Shown: piece by piece, positions 10,782 through 28,079 of the stretch | Layout of the letters: each line of letters begins with the position of its first letter | Numbering within the stretch: the stretch's first letter is position 1 | Translations under genes and position numbers: made by a program | From: Megamerina dolium | Lineage: Eukaryota > Arthropoda > Insecta > Diptera > Megamerinidae | DNA: 64,000 nucleotides | Assembly: GCA_963854835.1 (NCBI GenBank) | Contig: OY978529.1 | Location: 35,274,055 to 35,338,054 of the forward strand | Reading direction: 5' to 3' | Notes under the pieces: generated by a model | The model's input: the letters and a program-made list of their open reading frames with translations, nothing else | What the model was told of the DNA's origin: nothing | The model's database searches: none

Positions 10782-10794
10782 CAGGACTCACTTC

Positions 10795-13700
10795 ACATGT
10801 AATTATTAAAAAAAAACATTAAAAACGAAAAGAATTGAAAATTAAACCTGAATATGATGGAATATTTGAGTCACTGTAGATACGGTATTAGTATATATTG
10901 TGCTATGTATGAATGCACACACAAGCATGTAAATATTTGCGAAAGTCCTTTTTGGGTCTTTTACTCTTTTACAATATGCTTTTATTTTCCTTTATTATTA
11001 TTTTTTTTTTTCAAGTATTCTTGTTCTTTTCTCTCAGGTGCATTGTGCTAAAATGAACTACTAACTCTGAGACACAAATATGCGTATTCATATTCCTATA
11101 TGTACCTATGTACTATCAACCATCTATTTATTTATTTTCATGTTAAACTTTTTTCATTATACATCATTTAAGTTACTTCACTTTTTACTGATATTTATAT
11201 CAACAGATAGAACACCCAAAATAATAACAACAAAAACGGAAACACTAAAATAAAATTTTCCACTACGTATGGAATTGTATAATATCTTACGTATGTATGT
11301 AAATCATACGTACATAAAGTGGAATATTTTCAAAACTATTCAGTACTCAATTATCACAGTATTTGTTTTTCTCAATTCTCTTCTTCTCTATTGCTCTTAT
11401 TTGTATTATTAATTTTTTGAGTCACACAATTGTAATTATAGAATAATTTAAAAGCAGGCGAAGAGAGAAAGCGACTTTTCTCATAGTTTGTCAAATATAG
11501 AGCTATTAAAAATTTAAGTGATAAGTTCAGTCTTCAGTAAAGTGAGAGTAAACCAAAACTACTTCCAAAGAGAAGCAAAAACGCACAGAACTACGGAAAT
11601 GAATAAAAAATGCGTAGGTATGTGGACATATGGATTTTAAAAAGTTCACAAACATATTAATAATGCCGGTTGTCATTGTATTTCTATATATCCGTGCCTA
11701 TATCACTTATAATTCAGCCGCGCAGACATGCACACATTTTCTTCCTAAATTCATATCAATATTGCTTGCAAATGATTATTTGATTTTTCATTAAAATTAA
11801 TTTGTGCAAAAGGTCTTTAATCAGCAACGACTATGTACATGGCAAACTAATTTTTTAAATTACAAATCGGTAGAAACTCGCAAGTAAACTTCCTCGATCC
11901 CCTGATTTTTTCTATGTCCTCTTTCATTTCACAATTACTTAATATCCACTTTTCAAAAATTGATTGATGTTTTTTCTTTAACCTTGAATTCAAAAATTTT
12001 AGACTCTAGAGACACAAAAATAAAATATAATACATCTTTTCCAATTTTAATAATGATTTGTTGAACGATTTTTTCAAATATTCACACCACAGCATTGCCA
12101 GAACATAATTTTTGCTAGTTCCGCCATTTACTCAACTCGAAGCAATTTTAGCGAATTTGTACTAAAAAAAAAAGAAACGAAGGTCGCCACTAAACAAAAT
12201 AAATGAGACAAAATGGAAAATTTATTAAAAAGTAGTCTCTTGGTTACAAAGCAGTTGAATCAAGAAAAAAATTACTACTTTTGGTGCACAAAGGGGAAAC
12301 CATGATTTTAACAAATGCTAGTTTTCATATTAAACACACCTCATTAGGCGTTTGTTACCTAGTCTTTTGCAATGAAGTAAAAGAAATTATTTTGTTGAAA
12401 TATTTATTTATTTATTTTATTAAGCTGTAATAATTACATACAAACATATACTGAGAAGATATATCATTATAAGCCAATAAAGTTATCAACGAAATCATTT
12501 TTAATATAAAACACATATATAAATATAATTGTATTTATTATATATTGTACGAATAAATCAGAGAAAATTATCATAAATACATGGAAAAAATGAAAATGCA
12601 AGCTGCAAAAGTTTATGTATAAGGAAAATATTGTAGGTATTAATTATAATTATTATTACATTGAATGTGTATATACATATATGTGAGGTACTAAAATAAA
12701 CTTATTTCAAAATAATATAGAAAAAGGAATATTCAAAAAAGAACTACGATATCAAGTGAGCAGAAATTCCGATTTGCCATGTTATTTATTCTATATATAT
12801 TAAATTAATAATTTTTATTTGTGTATTTGAAAATGTGTCAAAATTTAGTTTCACGATTTTTTTTTTTTTTATTTTATGTTATTTATATTAGTATGTAGTA
12901 CATTTTTATACTCACACTATGCAAATATTTACCTCAATTCAAATTGTATTTATTTATTTGTTTAGTGTAAAATGCAAGTGGTGGCAATAAGTGCTTTCAT
13001 AAATATAAGGCACTATTGCATATATTATAAAATCGTCGATTTACGAACTCTAATAGAATATATGCATATGCAATTGGCAAATACACTGAGCAAAAAACTG
13101 AACATTTGTTTTTTGTTTGTTTTTTTTTTTTTTTTTGTATGAACAACAAAAGATTGAGGATATCAAAAAATCGCCGAATTTACCAATGTATGAATAATTA
13201 GAATTATGTTTTGTATATATTTTATATTTTCTTTAATTACAAAGCAGAATTATGATAACTATGCGAATTTACTTTGTGTCTTTGACAACTCCTAGTAAAA
13301 TTTACTGCATGAGAAAGATGTTGACAGTTGAATTTCCGCTTAGTACTTCCGCTTTTTTTTAATATCTTTTTAAAAATCAATTTAATTAACCGATAAAAAC
13401 AGGAGAAATCCGAAGTTGGCAACTGTGAAAACAGCACACAAACTAACGAATTTATATAGCGAGTAATCGTTTGTAATAAATACTCGTTAATTTCAGCATT
13501 GTTATTTGCAATGGGTATGTTTTAAGTTTCAATTATTTAATAAACTGCAATTTTTAATATTTGGGAATTTATCTTTGTAAAATTTAATAAATCCATTCCT
13601 TAAGAATGTTGAAAAAGTATTTTTACAAGATGTTTTATCTCCGTAAACATATGGAGTTATTTGCGTATCAAATATTACTGACAAAAGTATTGCCAACCAC

Positions 13701-16532
13701 ACAATATGTGTTTATCATAAGGATGGTTGAAAATCCCGCATTTCTTTCGATAAATTATCGTATATTTTTGACATTTTCGGCCAATAAGTTAGACCTGTGG
13801 TTGATGTTCTGCTGGTGCAAAATTTTTATTTTTAACATGGAATTGTTTAACTTTGTTGTGAAATTATTATTAATTTTAAGTGTATGTTCAAATAGTATTC
13901 AGTCAAGAGAATACAAAAAAATAAAAAAATTTATAAAAAAAAAAACTTAAATAAGAAATCATGAATTTATCATATTGTGCTAAGAGGTTTGTATTTTAGA
14001 CATTGATATTGATATTGATGTTCTGTTGGTGCAAAAGCTTATTTTTCACTATGTATTTGTCTAACTTATAGGCCAAATTGGTTTTAATGTTTAATTTTAT
14101 CATGAAAACACATTATTTTGCGGGATTTCGATATATTCAAATAGATTTTAGTAGAGAAATTACAATGGAGGAAAACAAAATCAAATCACAAAGAAATGAA
14201 TTTATCACATTTTACTAAGATACTTCTCATTTATGCTATTTTGCATTTGTGCAATTTAGATGTATTCTATTAGATTTTCGAAATTTAATTTTAAACTTAT
14301 ATTTTAATCTATGTATGTATGTATGTATGAATGTATGTATATTTATAAAATTTTTTTGGTATTTTTTTTTTTACATTTTCTAATTGCTTGACATAAATTA
14401 TAATTTCTTTTTTTTTTTTTTGTCACAAATTTTCATCTCAATGGTTAACTTAATAAAGTCAATTTTCTATAATCTACTATCTACTATTTATAACACATTA
14501 ATATTTTCGAATCACAAAATTATTTAAGGAAGTATGTATGTATGTTTGGATGACGACAATAATATACAATAATCTTATTTTATACAAAATGTATTTAAAA
14601 TAGTGCGCTAGCAAAAGAAATGTTTTCAAATGTTTAAAAGTGTCCTTTACAGGAACATTTTATGACAATCCGTCTTGCAAAAAATACAAAAAACACTTCG
14701 TGCTATCACACTTTCTTCAACACACGTTGATATAATTAAAATGTTATCGTAAATTCTCTCTAATTTTTTTTTTTTTTTTAATTATTGTATTATTAATAAT
14801 TCCCAATTTTTTTTTTTTTTTATCATACCTATGTGTATAGTAAAATATGAACAGACTACAATCATTCACAGTCTTTTATAATTTCATCATTAAGTAATAT
14901 GTGATGTATAGTATGCATATACATAAGTACATACAATATTCTATATCATATTTTATTATAGTATTATCATACTACTTACTGACACTTGTTTATTATGCTG
15001 ACAACAATTTTCGATAAATTAATATAATTTCGATTACATTTACATTTTATAAATGTATGTACTAAATTTAATATCGCGTAAATATAGAGATGAACGTTGA
15101 AATCGATTCCTTGTTCGTATTGATTTTGTTATGCACAAAATAGCATTGCCATTCTATAATAACTCTAAGTATTTCGATTACATTAGTCCTAAGTACATAT
15201 ATCGACAATTGCTAAATTATAGATTATTACGGATGCTTGTGTGTATTAATTTTCAATTGGAAATGTTAAAATGGTAATTGTGACCAAATATTTTTTCTTT
15301 TGTTTTCGACTTGTAGTGCATACAATTACATTCGAACTGAATGATCGTTAGTGCATTTGGATTGCATCAAAATGTAATGTAAAATATCCAGATGTACGAG
15401 TACATACATACGCACATAGAAGGAGTCTTATATCAGTACAAGTTTTCATAAAAACTGTCAATTTTAGCTGATCCCTTGAAAACACTGTAGATTGTATTTT
15501 CATTGATGGTGTGTGTGTGTGTGTATGTACATATGTACAATAATAATTTAAATAATATTGATAATAATAATAATACTTTGTATAATAATAATAATCAATT
15601 TGCTTTTGGCTAACACAAAACGTTTTCGTTCAATTCTCAATGAAATAATCACAGCAATAATTTGCGACTATAATAAAATAATAATTTCGAAAAAAAAATA
15701 TCAGATCTACAACTAAACCAATATAGAAGACAAAAAAATGCATAAACTATACATATGTAATAATCTTAAAAGTAATCGAATAAACAAATTCCATAATATA
15801 TAGGTATGTATGTATTATATAGAGATTGAAGAAGAATCGGCACAAGAAGAAGAAGAAGAAGAAGAATAAGCAGAAGCACAACAATGTAGTGGTTATGGAA
15901 AAAAACATTAAAAAACAATCACATGATAATTGAGGTCATAAATTTTTGCAATAAAATAATAAAATGTTTTTTTTACTTATTGACTACAAAATTCTAAAAA
16001 TTCCAAGAAATTTGCAATTATTAATTAATTAAGTGTTATCATCAGCACCACCACTATCACTACTATTACAATAGTGTTTACTATACTATGAATACAAGAA
16101 ATGATGTTCCAAATCATAACCAAATACATAGTCTTGCTCTTTTCTAATTCTTATCACCAATAAAGCTTCTTCCTGAACAGCTATTGTATATAGCACTTCT
16201 GCCTCTTCCTCCTTCTCTTCTCATTCAATATTGATTTTCATTCTTCTACTCATTATCTCCATTTAGATTTTGTTCAAAGTATCATATAATTCATATTAAT
16301 GAAATGAATTCAATAAATTCAATCAAAAATTGCTCATATCATCCCTTGGTGGCATTGAATTGAATGTAAGTGTGGATATGTGTGCATGTGTACGGATAAA
16401 CGTGTGCATAAAAATAATAAATATACATAGTAGAATAAATGTATGTATTTTGTTGTTGCTCTTCTTTCTGTCCAAGGGCAAGTGGATTGTACGATATGAA
16501 ATATACCAGATTTGCTGCATTTATTCATTATG
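10795..16532. other. Long AT-rich noncoding stretch
   Basis: No coding exon, RNA gene or recognisable transposon domain. It holds many oligo-A/T runs and TATG/ATGT repeats at 14310-14345 and 14530-14545. There is also a (GT)n run near 15508-15524, an AATA/ATAATA-rich block at 15540-15600 and (GAA)n at 15845-15868. The right end is the 3' flank of the choline kinase gene and may include its 3' UTR: an AATAAA on the minus strand lies at 16525-16520, 8 bases past the stop codon, and others follow. Confidence 0.5.
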
Positions 16533-21513
<4,981 letters not shown>

Positions 21514-21669
21514 TGTACTACTATTACAACGATAATAGCAATAATAATTCCTTGTAATTTGTGTATTCAAAAATTTACGCTGTTGTGTATAGACTACACG
21601 ACAGTATTGTACGAAATGCGTATACAGTCTAGCGGAGCTCATGAAAGGCATCGAAAAACTAAAAAACAT
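21514..21669 (-). other. In-frame N-terminal extension upstream of the chosen choline kinase start
   Basis: The open frame continues upstream of the chosen Met with further Met codons at 21669, 21651 and 21642. The 52 residues have six or more Arg/Lys, many Ser/Tyr and no acidic residue, a composition like a mitochondrial presequence. A TTTTTTAG acceptor-like site near 21661 leaves open that this is exon sequence joined to an upstream 5' exon. Coding status is unresolved. Confidence 0.3.
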
Positions 21670-24368
21670 AAATCAGCCCCAGACATGCATGCTGTCAACC
21701 AACAGGAATCATTATTGCGCCTGCCACATTGCTAGTACATTTTATGTACTTTGCTCTTCTTTGGCAGGGTGGCAGTGGGCTTACATATGTACAATACGTA
21801 CAACTAAATTCTCACAGGTTTTTTTAAGCACACATGCGCATACTATCTATCCTATTATATGTAAGTACAAAATCGCTCCCATGTATATGTACAGTGACGG
21901 GCAAAACATCCCACGCTCTTAGGGAAAATTTTCTAATTTCTATAAATAAAGGCATTTACGTATAGAAGCGAAAGTTTATTTGTATGAAGAAAAGTACTGT
22001 TGAAAAAACATCAATAAAGTAGAAAACTTGCAAAAATACGGACTGAATGTTATGAGATTATGAGATTGTAATCCCATAGAAGTGTATGGGAGTCACGTAT
22101 AATGTGAATATTTTCGAAAAGGTTATGCGCCATCTTGAAAAGTGAGAAAATACACCAACAACAAAGAAAACTTGCCAAAAAATAAGTTGCACCCGATCAC
22201 AAAATCTTAAGCGTAAAGAAAATTTGTTAAAGATTTTGAAAAAAGAAATAAGAAATATATAGCGAGCGCAAAAGAAATTTATTTTAGTTCTTTTTATTTA
22301 TTTTTTCCACCCAAAATATTTACTGATTAACGGTATTTTTTGATATTTTTTTAAAATAAAAATTGCAATTTTTCAACTCAATATTGAAATAAAATTCGAT
22401 AAAATCCATTGTTGTTGTAATTTGATATCTTCTTTATCATTTGGAGAAAATCGTGTTTGAAATTATTTTAAAAAAAAATATTTTACAGAATATAATAAAT
22501 ATGTTGTATTTTAATTTTGAACTAATTTGTTTCCTCATTTCTTTATAAACAATTTTTTTTTTGTAATTTTTTGAAAATACATATGCTCATTTTAAACTCA
22601 ATACAGGAATAAAAATTTCAACAAATCCGATATTTCGATATTTTAGTAAACGCCAATTACATTTTTTGTTTTGAGTGTGTTGTAATTTGGTGATATTTTC
22701 TTAATCTCAGTTATTTTGGCAGTCATTTAGTCTAGTTTTCTTTGATGAATTTTTTATGTAACTCTAGGCATTTTTTTAAATGTTGCTCTTTAACCAAAAA
22801 ATAAAATTTATAATATTCGAAACCACAGGCACACAAAAATTCAAAATAAGCGGAGGATGTCCTCAGACAAGAGTAGTCTTATTCTATAGATTTTATTATA
22901 CATCGCTAAATCTGAGTCCGATGTCGGATTTTCGCCATCACCTTTCAGCCTTATATCTAACATTTGCTATTTCTGTAGATGTTTTCAGGTAACATAAAAA
23001 CCAGGGGGCGATTTAGCAATCCAAACACCCTTTTTTTAGTGTTTTTGGGGAGCTTCTAAGTTGAACCTTATAGAGAAATAATGTATTGGAAATGTTGCTT
23101 TTAGTCACATTTAATTTTGGGTATTAAAAAGAAATATATCATTCTTTTTCAAATTTCAAATGATATTGACAAACCTGAAGGAAATTGTTAAATTTACAAT
23201 ATTAGTGGCAAAAAAAAATATTATTTTTGAGGTCAGTTAAAAAGATACCCAAGTTATACTCACTTCTCCCACATTTTGTTCAGTGCTATTTCATAAAGAA
23301 CTTTGCCTATTTCAACTTTTTTGGTCGACACTGTATATTATATCTATTTATTCATTCATTATGCTCATTTTCAATCCTATTTCATAACGAATTGACCGTA
23401 CTTCAATTTCATAACGAACTTCCCCCACATCAACTTTTTTGTTCGACACTGTATATTCTCTCTATTTTTTCATTCGTTATGCCTAAACTCTCTCTCTCTC
23501 TCACTGGCTCTATTTTTATGATTTCTAGAATGATAGTGGTTGTGTTTAATGTCAACTCTTAACGGTCTAAGCAAATTGTACATATGCACACTTTCTCACA
23601 TTCCTTTGTTGAGGAATTTTGCACATAACATACATACATTTCATACGTGCGAAACACCCTGTTCTAAATTATTCTTAAATTTCAAGTACTAAAATGCGCC
23701 ATCAGATAATAAACTAATGTGAATGGCTACATAGTAGGCACAAGTATGTGTGTTCATGTGTGGTCAAAGTGTAAAACTCCATCGACTAATAAAATAAAAA
23801 ATATAAATAAAAAGAAAACTAAATTGAAAAAAAAAAAACAAATCTGATAATTTGACAATACATTGTAGTTGGGCCGGCCTATGAGCAATTTAAGGCATAT
23901 ATTTTGGAATTATACTGACATATGACTCGCTATGTGCAGATAATGTTATCAAATTTATTTCAATTCTTTCTCTTTTTTTGCAATTTCTATTTCTCACATA
24001 TGGTACTTCCTTTCATTCGTTTCTCATCACTAAAATGCTTCCATTTTACCGACAAGAGATTATTAATAATTATGATAATAAAGACAAAGCCAATAACCTG
24101 CAAATAATCAGATAAATTATGAAATTAAAGTTAAAAAAAAAACATTTTTGCTTTTATTTCACTTTTTTTAGGCTTTGCTCAAAATTTTATTTATTTATGC
24201 GTACCTAATAAATGTTATTGTCCAGAAGTTTTTTCATTTTATTACTCAACAATATGATTTCGCGACAATGAATTCGCAAAAAAAAAAAAAAAACAAATGT
24301 CGGAATCAAACCAAAGTAAACACAAACAAGCTTTTCATTCTGATAAATTATTTTCATAAATGATCACA
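21670..24368. other. Noncoding upstream flank of choline kinase with transposon ends
   Basis: AT-rich sequence with no coding exon. A Tc1-like end (ACAGTGACGGGCAAAACA, preceded by TA) lies at about 21890-21908. A duplicated Tc1-like end is at 23230-23460 and a (TC)n run at 23481-23505. The AT-rich region 22270-22700 seems loosely duplicated. Confidence 0.45.
23230..23460 (-). mobile_element. Two directly repeated Tc1-like terminal fragments
   Basis: On the minus strand, TACAGTGTCGACCAAAAAAG and TACAGTGTCGAACAAAAAAG (preceded by TA) start at about 23339 and 23457, 118 bp apart. Each is followed by related sequence including GTTCGTTATGAAAT or a close variant. The TA plus CAGTG start fits ends of Tc1-like elements. 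No transposase is nearby. Confidence 0.45.
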
Positions 24369-24369
24369 T

Positions 24370-25400
24370 TCACAGTCCAAATGATCACATATTATCTGCC
24401 GGCATTCTACCTATTCGGTGAATCCCAAAATGGTCACAATTTTTTATCAAGTCCTATCATTTGATTATCTAATTCAACATTTTATGTCTAAGATAATAGA
24501 AATTAAATCTGATAACATTTGCATGCGTTTGATTGATGATTGAGTAATTAAGATTAGTTCCATTAGATGTTTTCCATTGAAAATGCTTTGCTCCACAACA
24601 TTTCTTACAAACATACTTACCACCCACCTCAAGCCCTTCAAGGTGCACTCCCAAACAAAATGAACGCAAAAACGTCTGAAAATCGACAAATAACTCAACA
24701 ACTGCCCAGGAATCGTAGGACCGCATCCAACATATCTTTCACATATCCCCTCTATAGCCACTCCATACAAAATTAACAAAATTAACATTTCTGAAAATCT
24801 GCAAATAATCCAGTAACTGCTCAGAAATCGTACTTAGAGCGATGATTCTCCTTACTTTTCCCTCATCAATATTTTTTCAAAATATATTTACTAACTATCT
24901 TAATCGATTTTGGGACTCATTCACAAAAAGAATTCAAAAACACATGAAATTCGAAATATAACCCAAAAAAATGCCGAGTAATCGCTCCTAGACCAGTAAA
25001 ATATTTGGCCGCCTTCCATAGATTTACCATCGCCAATATTTTCTTCAAACATTTACCTACAAAATGAACGTAATAACTCCTGGAAATCAACAAATAACCT
25101 CATAGCTGCCTAGAAATCGCAGCCCCATTAATTTTTCCTCATCAAAATTTTCTCGAAGCACCGTTACTCCCTAACTATAATTTCAGAAAATCGAAAAATT
25201 TCGAAAAATTGTGAAATATAAGACCGGCTCCCATTAATTATTCCTTCTTAAAAATTTTTTCGAACATACTGAGTCACTATTTCAAGCTTCTACGGGAGGT
25301 CTTACTTGAAAGTCAACAAACGACCTCATAGGTGCTTCTATCACCAGCATTTTCTTGAAACATAATGATCTCCTATTTTCTCCTTAAGGGTACTTCCGCA
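24370..25400 (+). repeat. Degenerate tandem array, units of roughly 180-200 bp
   Basis: Five or so diverged units in tandem. Landmarks recurring in order are TTTTTCCTCATCAA-ATTTT, CATACTTACC with TC-rich text, CTTCAAGGTGCACTCCCAAA or ACTCCATACAAAA, GAAAATCGACAAATAACTC and CTGCCCAGGAATCG or CTGCTCAGAAATCG. Dispersed copies occur at 9.6, 17.6, 32.3, 34.0-34.6, 59.2-59.6 and 60.4-60.9 kb on both strands. No protein domain was seen. Confidence 0.65.
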
Positions 25401-25454
25401 CAAAATATCCTCATTTTTGCCTAGAATCGCCACATTTCATTTTTTTTAATTAAA

Positions 25455-25700
25455 TAACAAATTATTCGAATAATCATGATATTGATTAATACAAAATTGA
25501 TATTATTCTATTAATCAGAATTTTGATTAATCAGAATAAAGTAATTCAAAGTATTTGAAATCGCCATTGCATTGAAATTGTGATTTCAAAAGAAAATTTC
25601 CAAAGTGAAGAAAAACAAAAAGTCATAAAGTTTTTGATTAATCAAAATTCTGAATAATTCAAAATTTTGTATTTTGATTAATCGAATAATTAAATGATTG
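25455..25700. repeat. Fold-back (long imperfect inverted repeat)
   Basis: The left arm (about 25460-25537) and right arm (about 25628-25700) are reverse complements over most of their length. Both contain TGATTAATCAAAATTCTGA or its complement, then an ACAAAATT/AATTTTGT block and ATTCGAATAAT-like ends. They flank a non-repeated core of about 90 bp. AT-rich; a hairpin-forming nonautonomous element is the simplest reading. Confidence 0.5.
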
Positions 25701-25759
25701 ATTAATCGGAATTTTGATAACGCCGATTATTCAACTAAATCATTAATCGGACAGCCCTA

Positions 25760-28075
25760 TTTTTGACATCAATTTTTCAGAGAATTGTCTAGGAACTCTC
25801 ATGATAAATTTTTACTATAGAAAGTTGTGAAACTTTTTGAAAAAATACTTTTGTCGAATCGTCCTCTATTGAGTTGCAGCAGTTCGAACCCCCTAACCCA
25901 TAGACGAAATATATTCCAAGGATTTTCTGTATAGTCTGGGTCAGAATTTTGTTTACAATTTTTTTTTTTTTTTAGTATTATAATTTTATACTAAAATATT
26001 ATATTGCCTGAAATGAGTTAACAACTACAAGCACTAGGTGCGAGTATAATAAAAAAAAAATCCAGATAAAGGTGTGTTGTGATAATTTAGCCAAAGTGTC
26101 TGCATCAAGTGGCTAATTAATAGCAAAAATATTAAGTATTTTAATGACACCCACATGGAATGTGTTCATTATCTAAACAAGAGTTTCAATGCGACATTGT
26201 TGTACGAGCTAACTATAAAACATATTTGTCGCCACTTCATACTAGTTAGCTGCATAGTCATGTATGTACATATCAACATCATAAAATGTAGTTATATATA
26301 ATACATATATATGAGTACATATGTACATACATATGTATTATCATAATAGCGATAACAATTTCTTATCGGCCACAAAGCAAGCGCCAAGTTTTAATAACAC
26401 TCAAAACACCTTATATGTCAGGTACACCAGGTACTTATAGAGTAATTAAAATGCGTACGATTTTGACGGCGCAATTTTGTGGCCTTTGATACATACATAT
26501 GAGTACATTCGCAACGGTAGATAATGAATGCTGTTCTTTTAGAAATTCCAAATATAAATATTATGTGATATGAATTACTCATATAGATGCTCTGCATCGA
26601 TTTCATGATTTTCATGCAATGTTTTGATGGTGGATAATTTATGACATACCATGAGAACATAATATAATAAACATAGTGATATGTCAAATTCATGTTTCTC
26701 TCCTGAGAGCCATCCTTACAAGCGTCATTGGGCTCCTCTATACATTTTGACAATAAAAACAAATAAATTTTATTGTTTTTTACTTTCATTTTGATTTTTA
26801 AACTCGTTAAAATTTTCTGTACTCATTTTGATCATGTGTCTTATTTCCCTTTACTGTCAGTGTGCATTAAATCGCAATATATACATATATGTACAAATCA
26901 GATATAGGTATAATTAGAAATTAACTAAAATTTTTTTTTAAAATAATAAACAGAAAAATCACCAAAGAATTTGACAAAAAAAAAGTAATTAATAAATGTC
27001 AAAATAATGCAACAGTTGTCAGATAATATTTTAATATGAAAATGTCAAAATGAGTCTACTCAATGAGTATGAGTATTAAAATGAAGAAAATGATATCACT
27101 AAAATGTTGGCTTTTGCATGTATAAACATTATTCCCGTTAATCCCGACAAACAATTTGTTAATTGCGCTTTGTAGGTATAACAGTATGCCACGTGTCAGC
27201 TGAAACAATATTTGCATTCATAAAGCGAAATAAGAAAGCTTGCCAAAATGTTACATGAATTGCATAAATCAAAAAAGCAAACATCAAGCGATGAAATTTT
27301 ATAGAGAAACAAATGGATTTGAAAATGTTTTAAATTATAAGCAAATGTAGTATATTACGGCGCCTCATGCGTCATAAAAAATCTATATTTAATTATGGTA
27401 TTTGTTGGTTAGACCATTTTGAAGCGAAACATGTAAATGCCTCAATATTCAATGAGTTGACTGTCACTTTCATATTATACTCTCTTTGGCTCTCACTCTC
27501 TCTCTCTCTCTCTTTGTGCATTTCTTCTCTAGCGCCAAATTGAATGTATTATAGATGTGGGTTGATAGGCGTGCTAATATGGCGTGCATATACGAGCATG
27601 GTATGTATACATATTCTATATGAATATATCTCAAGGAAAATGCAAATATCAAACAAAAAAAATATATATATACATACATTTTTGCGCATTTTGTTATTAA
27701 AAAATTTTATTATTGCAATTGTAGATTTTGCCATTATTGTTTTCATTTATTTCCTTTTTTTTCCAAGAAATAGATTATATTACTTATTGTGCTAGTTGTT
27801 ATTGTTGTTCTTATACAATAGTTGGGTTTCTATTTTTCAACAATATGATATTTACGCAATTTTAAAAAATTTTATTGCTTTTCTGTCATCATTGATATGC
27901 ATGAAATGTTGTTATTGTGAGCAACTAGTTATTTTTTGTGTTCCGTCATTTTATTATGCACGAGTTAGGTTACCGGTTAGGTATACCAATATGCTGTGCG
28001 CTTGCTTATCCCGATATATTTGGGATTGTAATGTAATGTATTGATATGAAGTATTGATGTACAACCCTCTTCTGG
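25760..28075. other. Noncoding AT-rich stretch
   Basis: Holds ACATATGTACATACATATG repeats at 26265-26340 and (TC)n at 27481-27512. A segment at 26985-27085 resembles the start of the TGTCA-rich array at 61.6 kb. No supported coding exon. Confidence 0.45.
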
Positions 28076-28079
28076 TATG

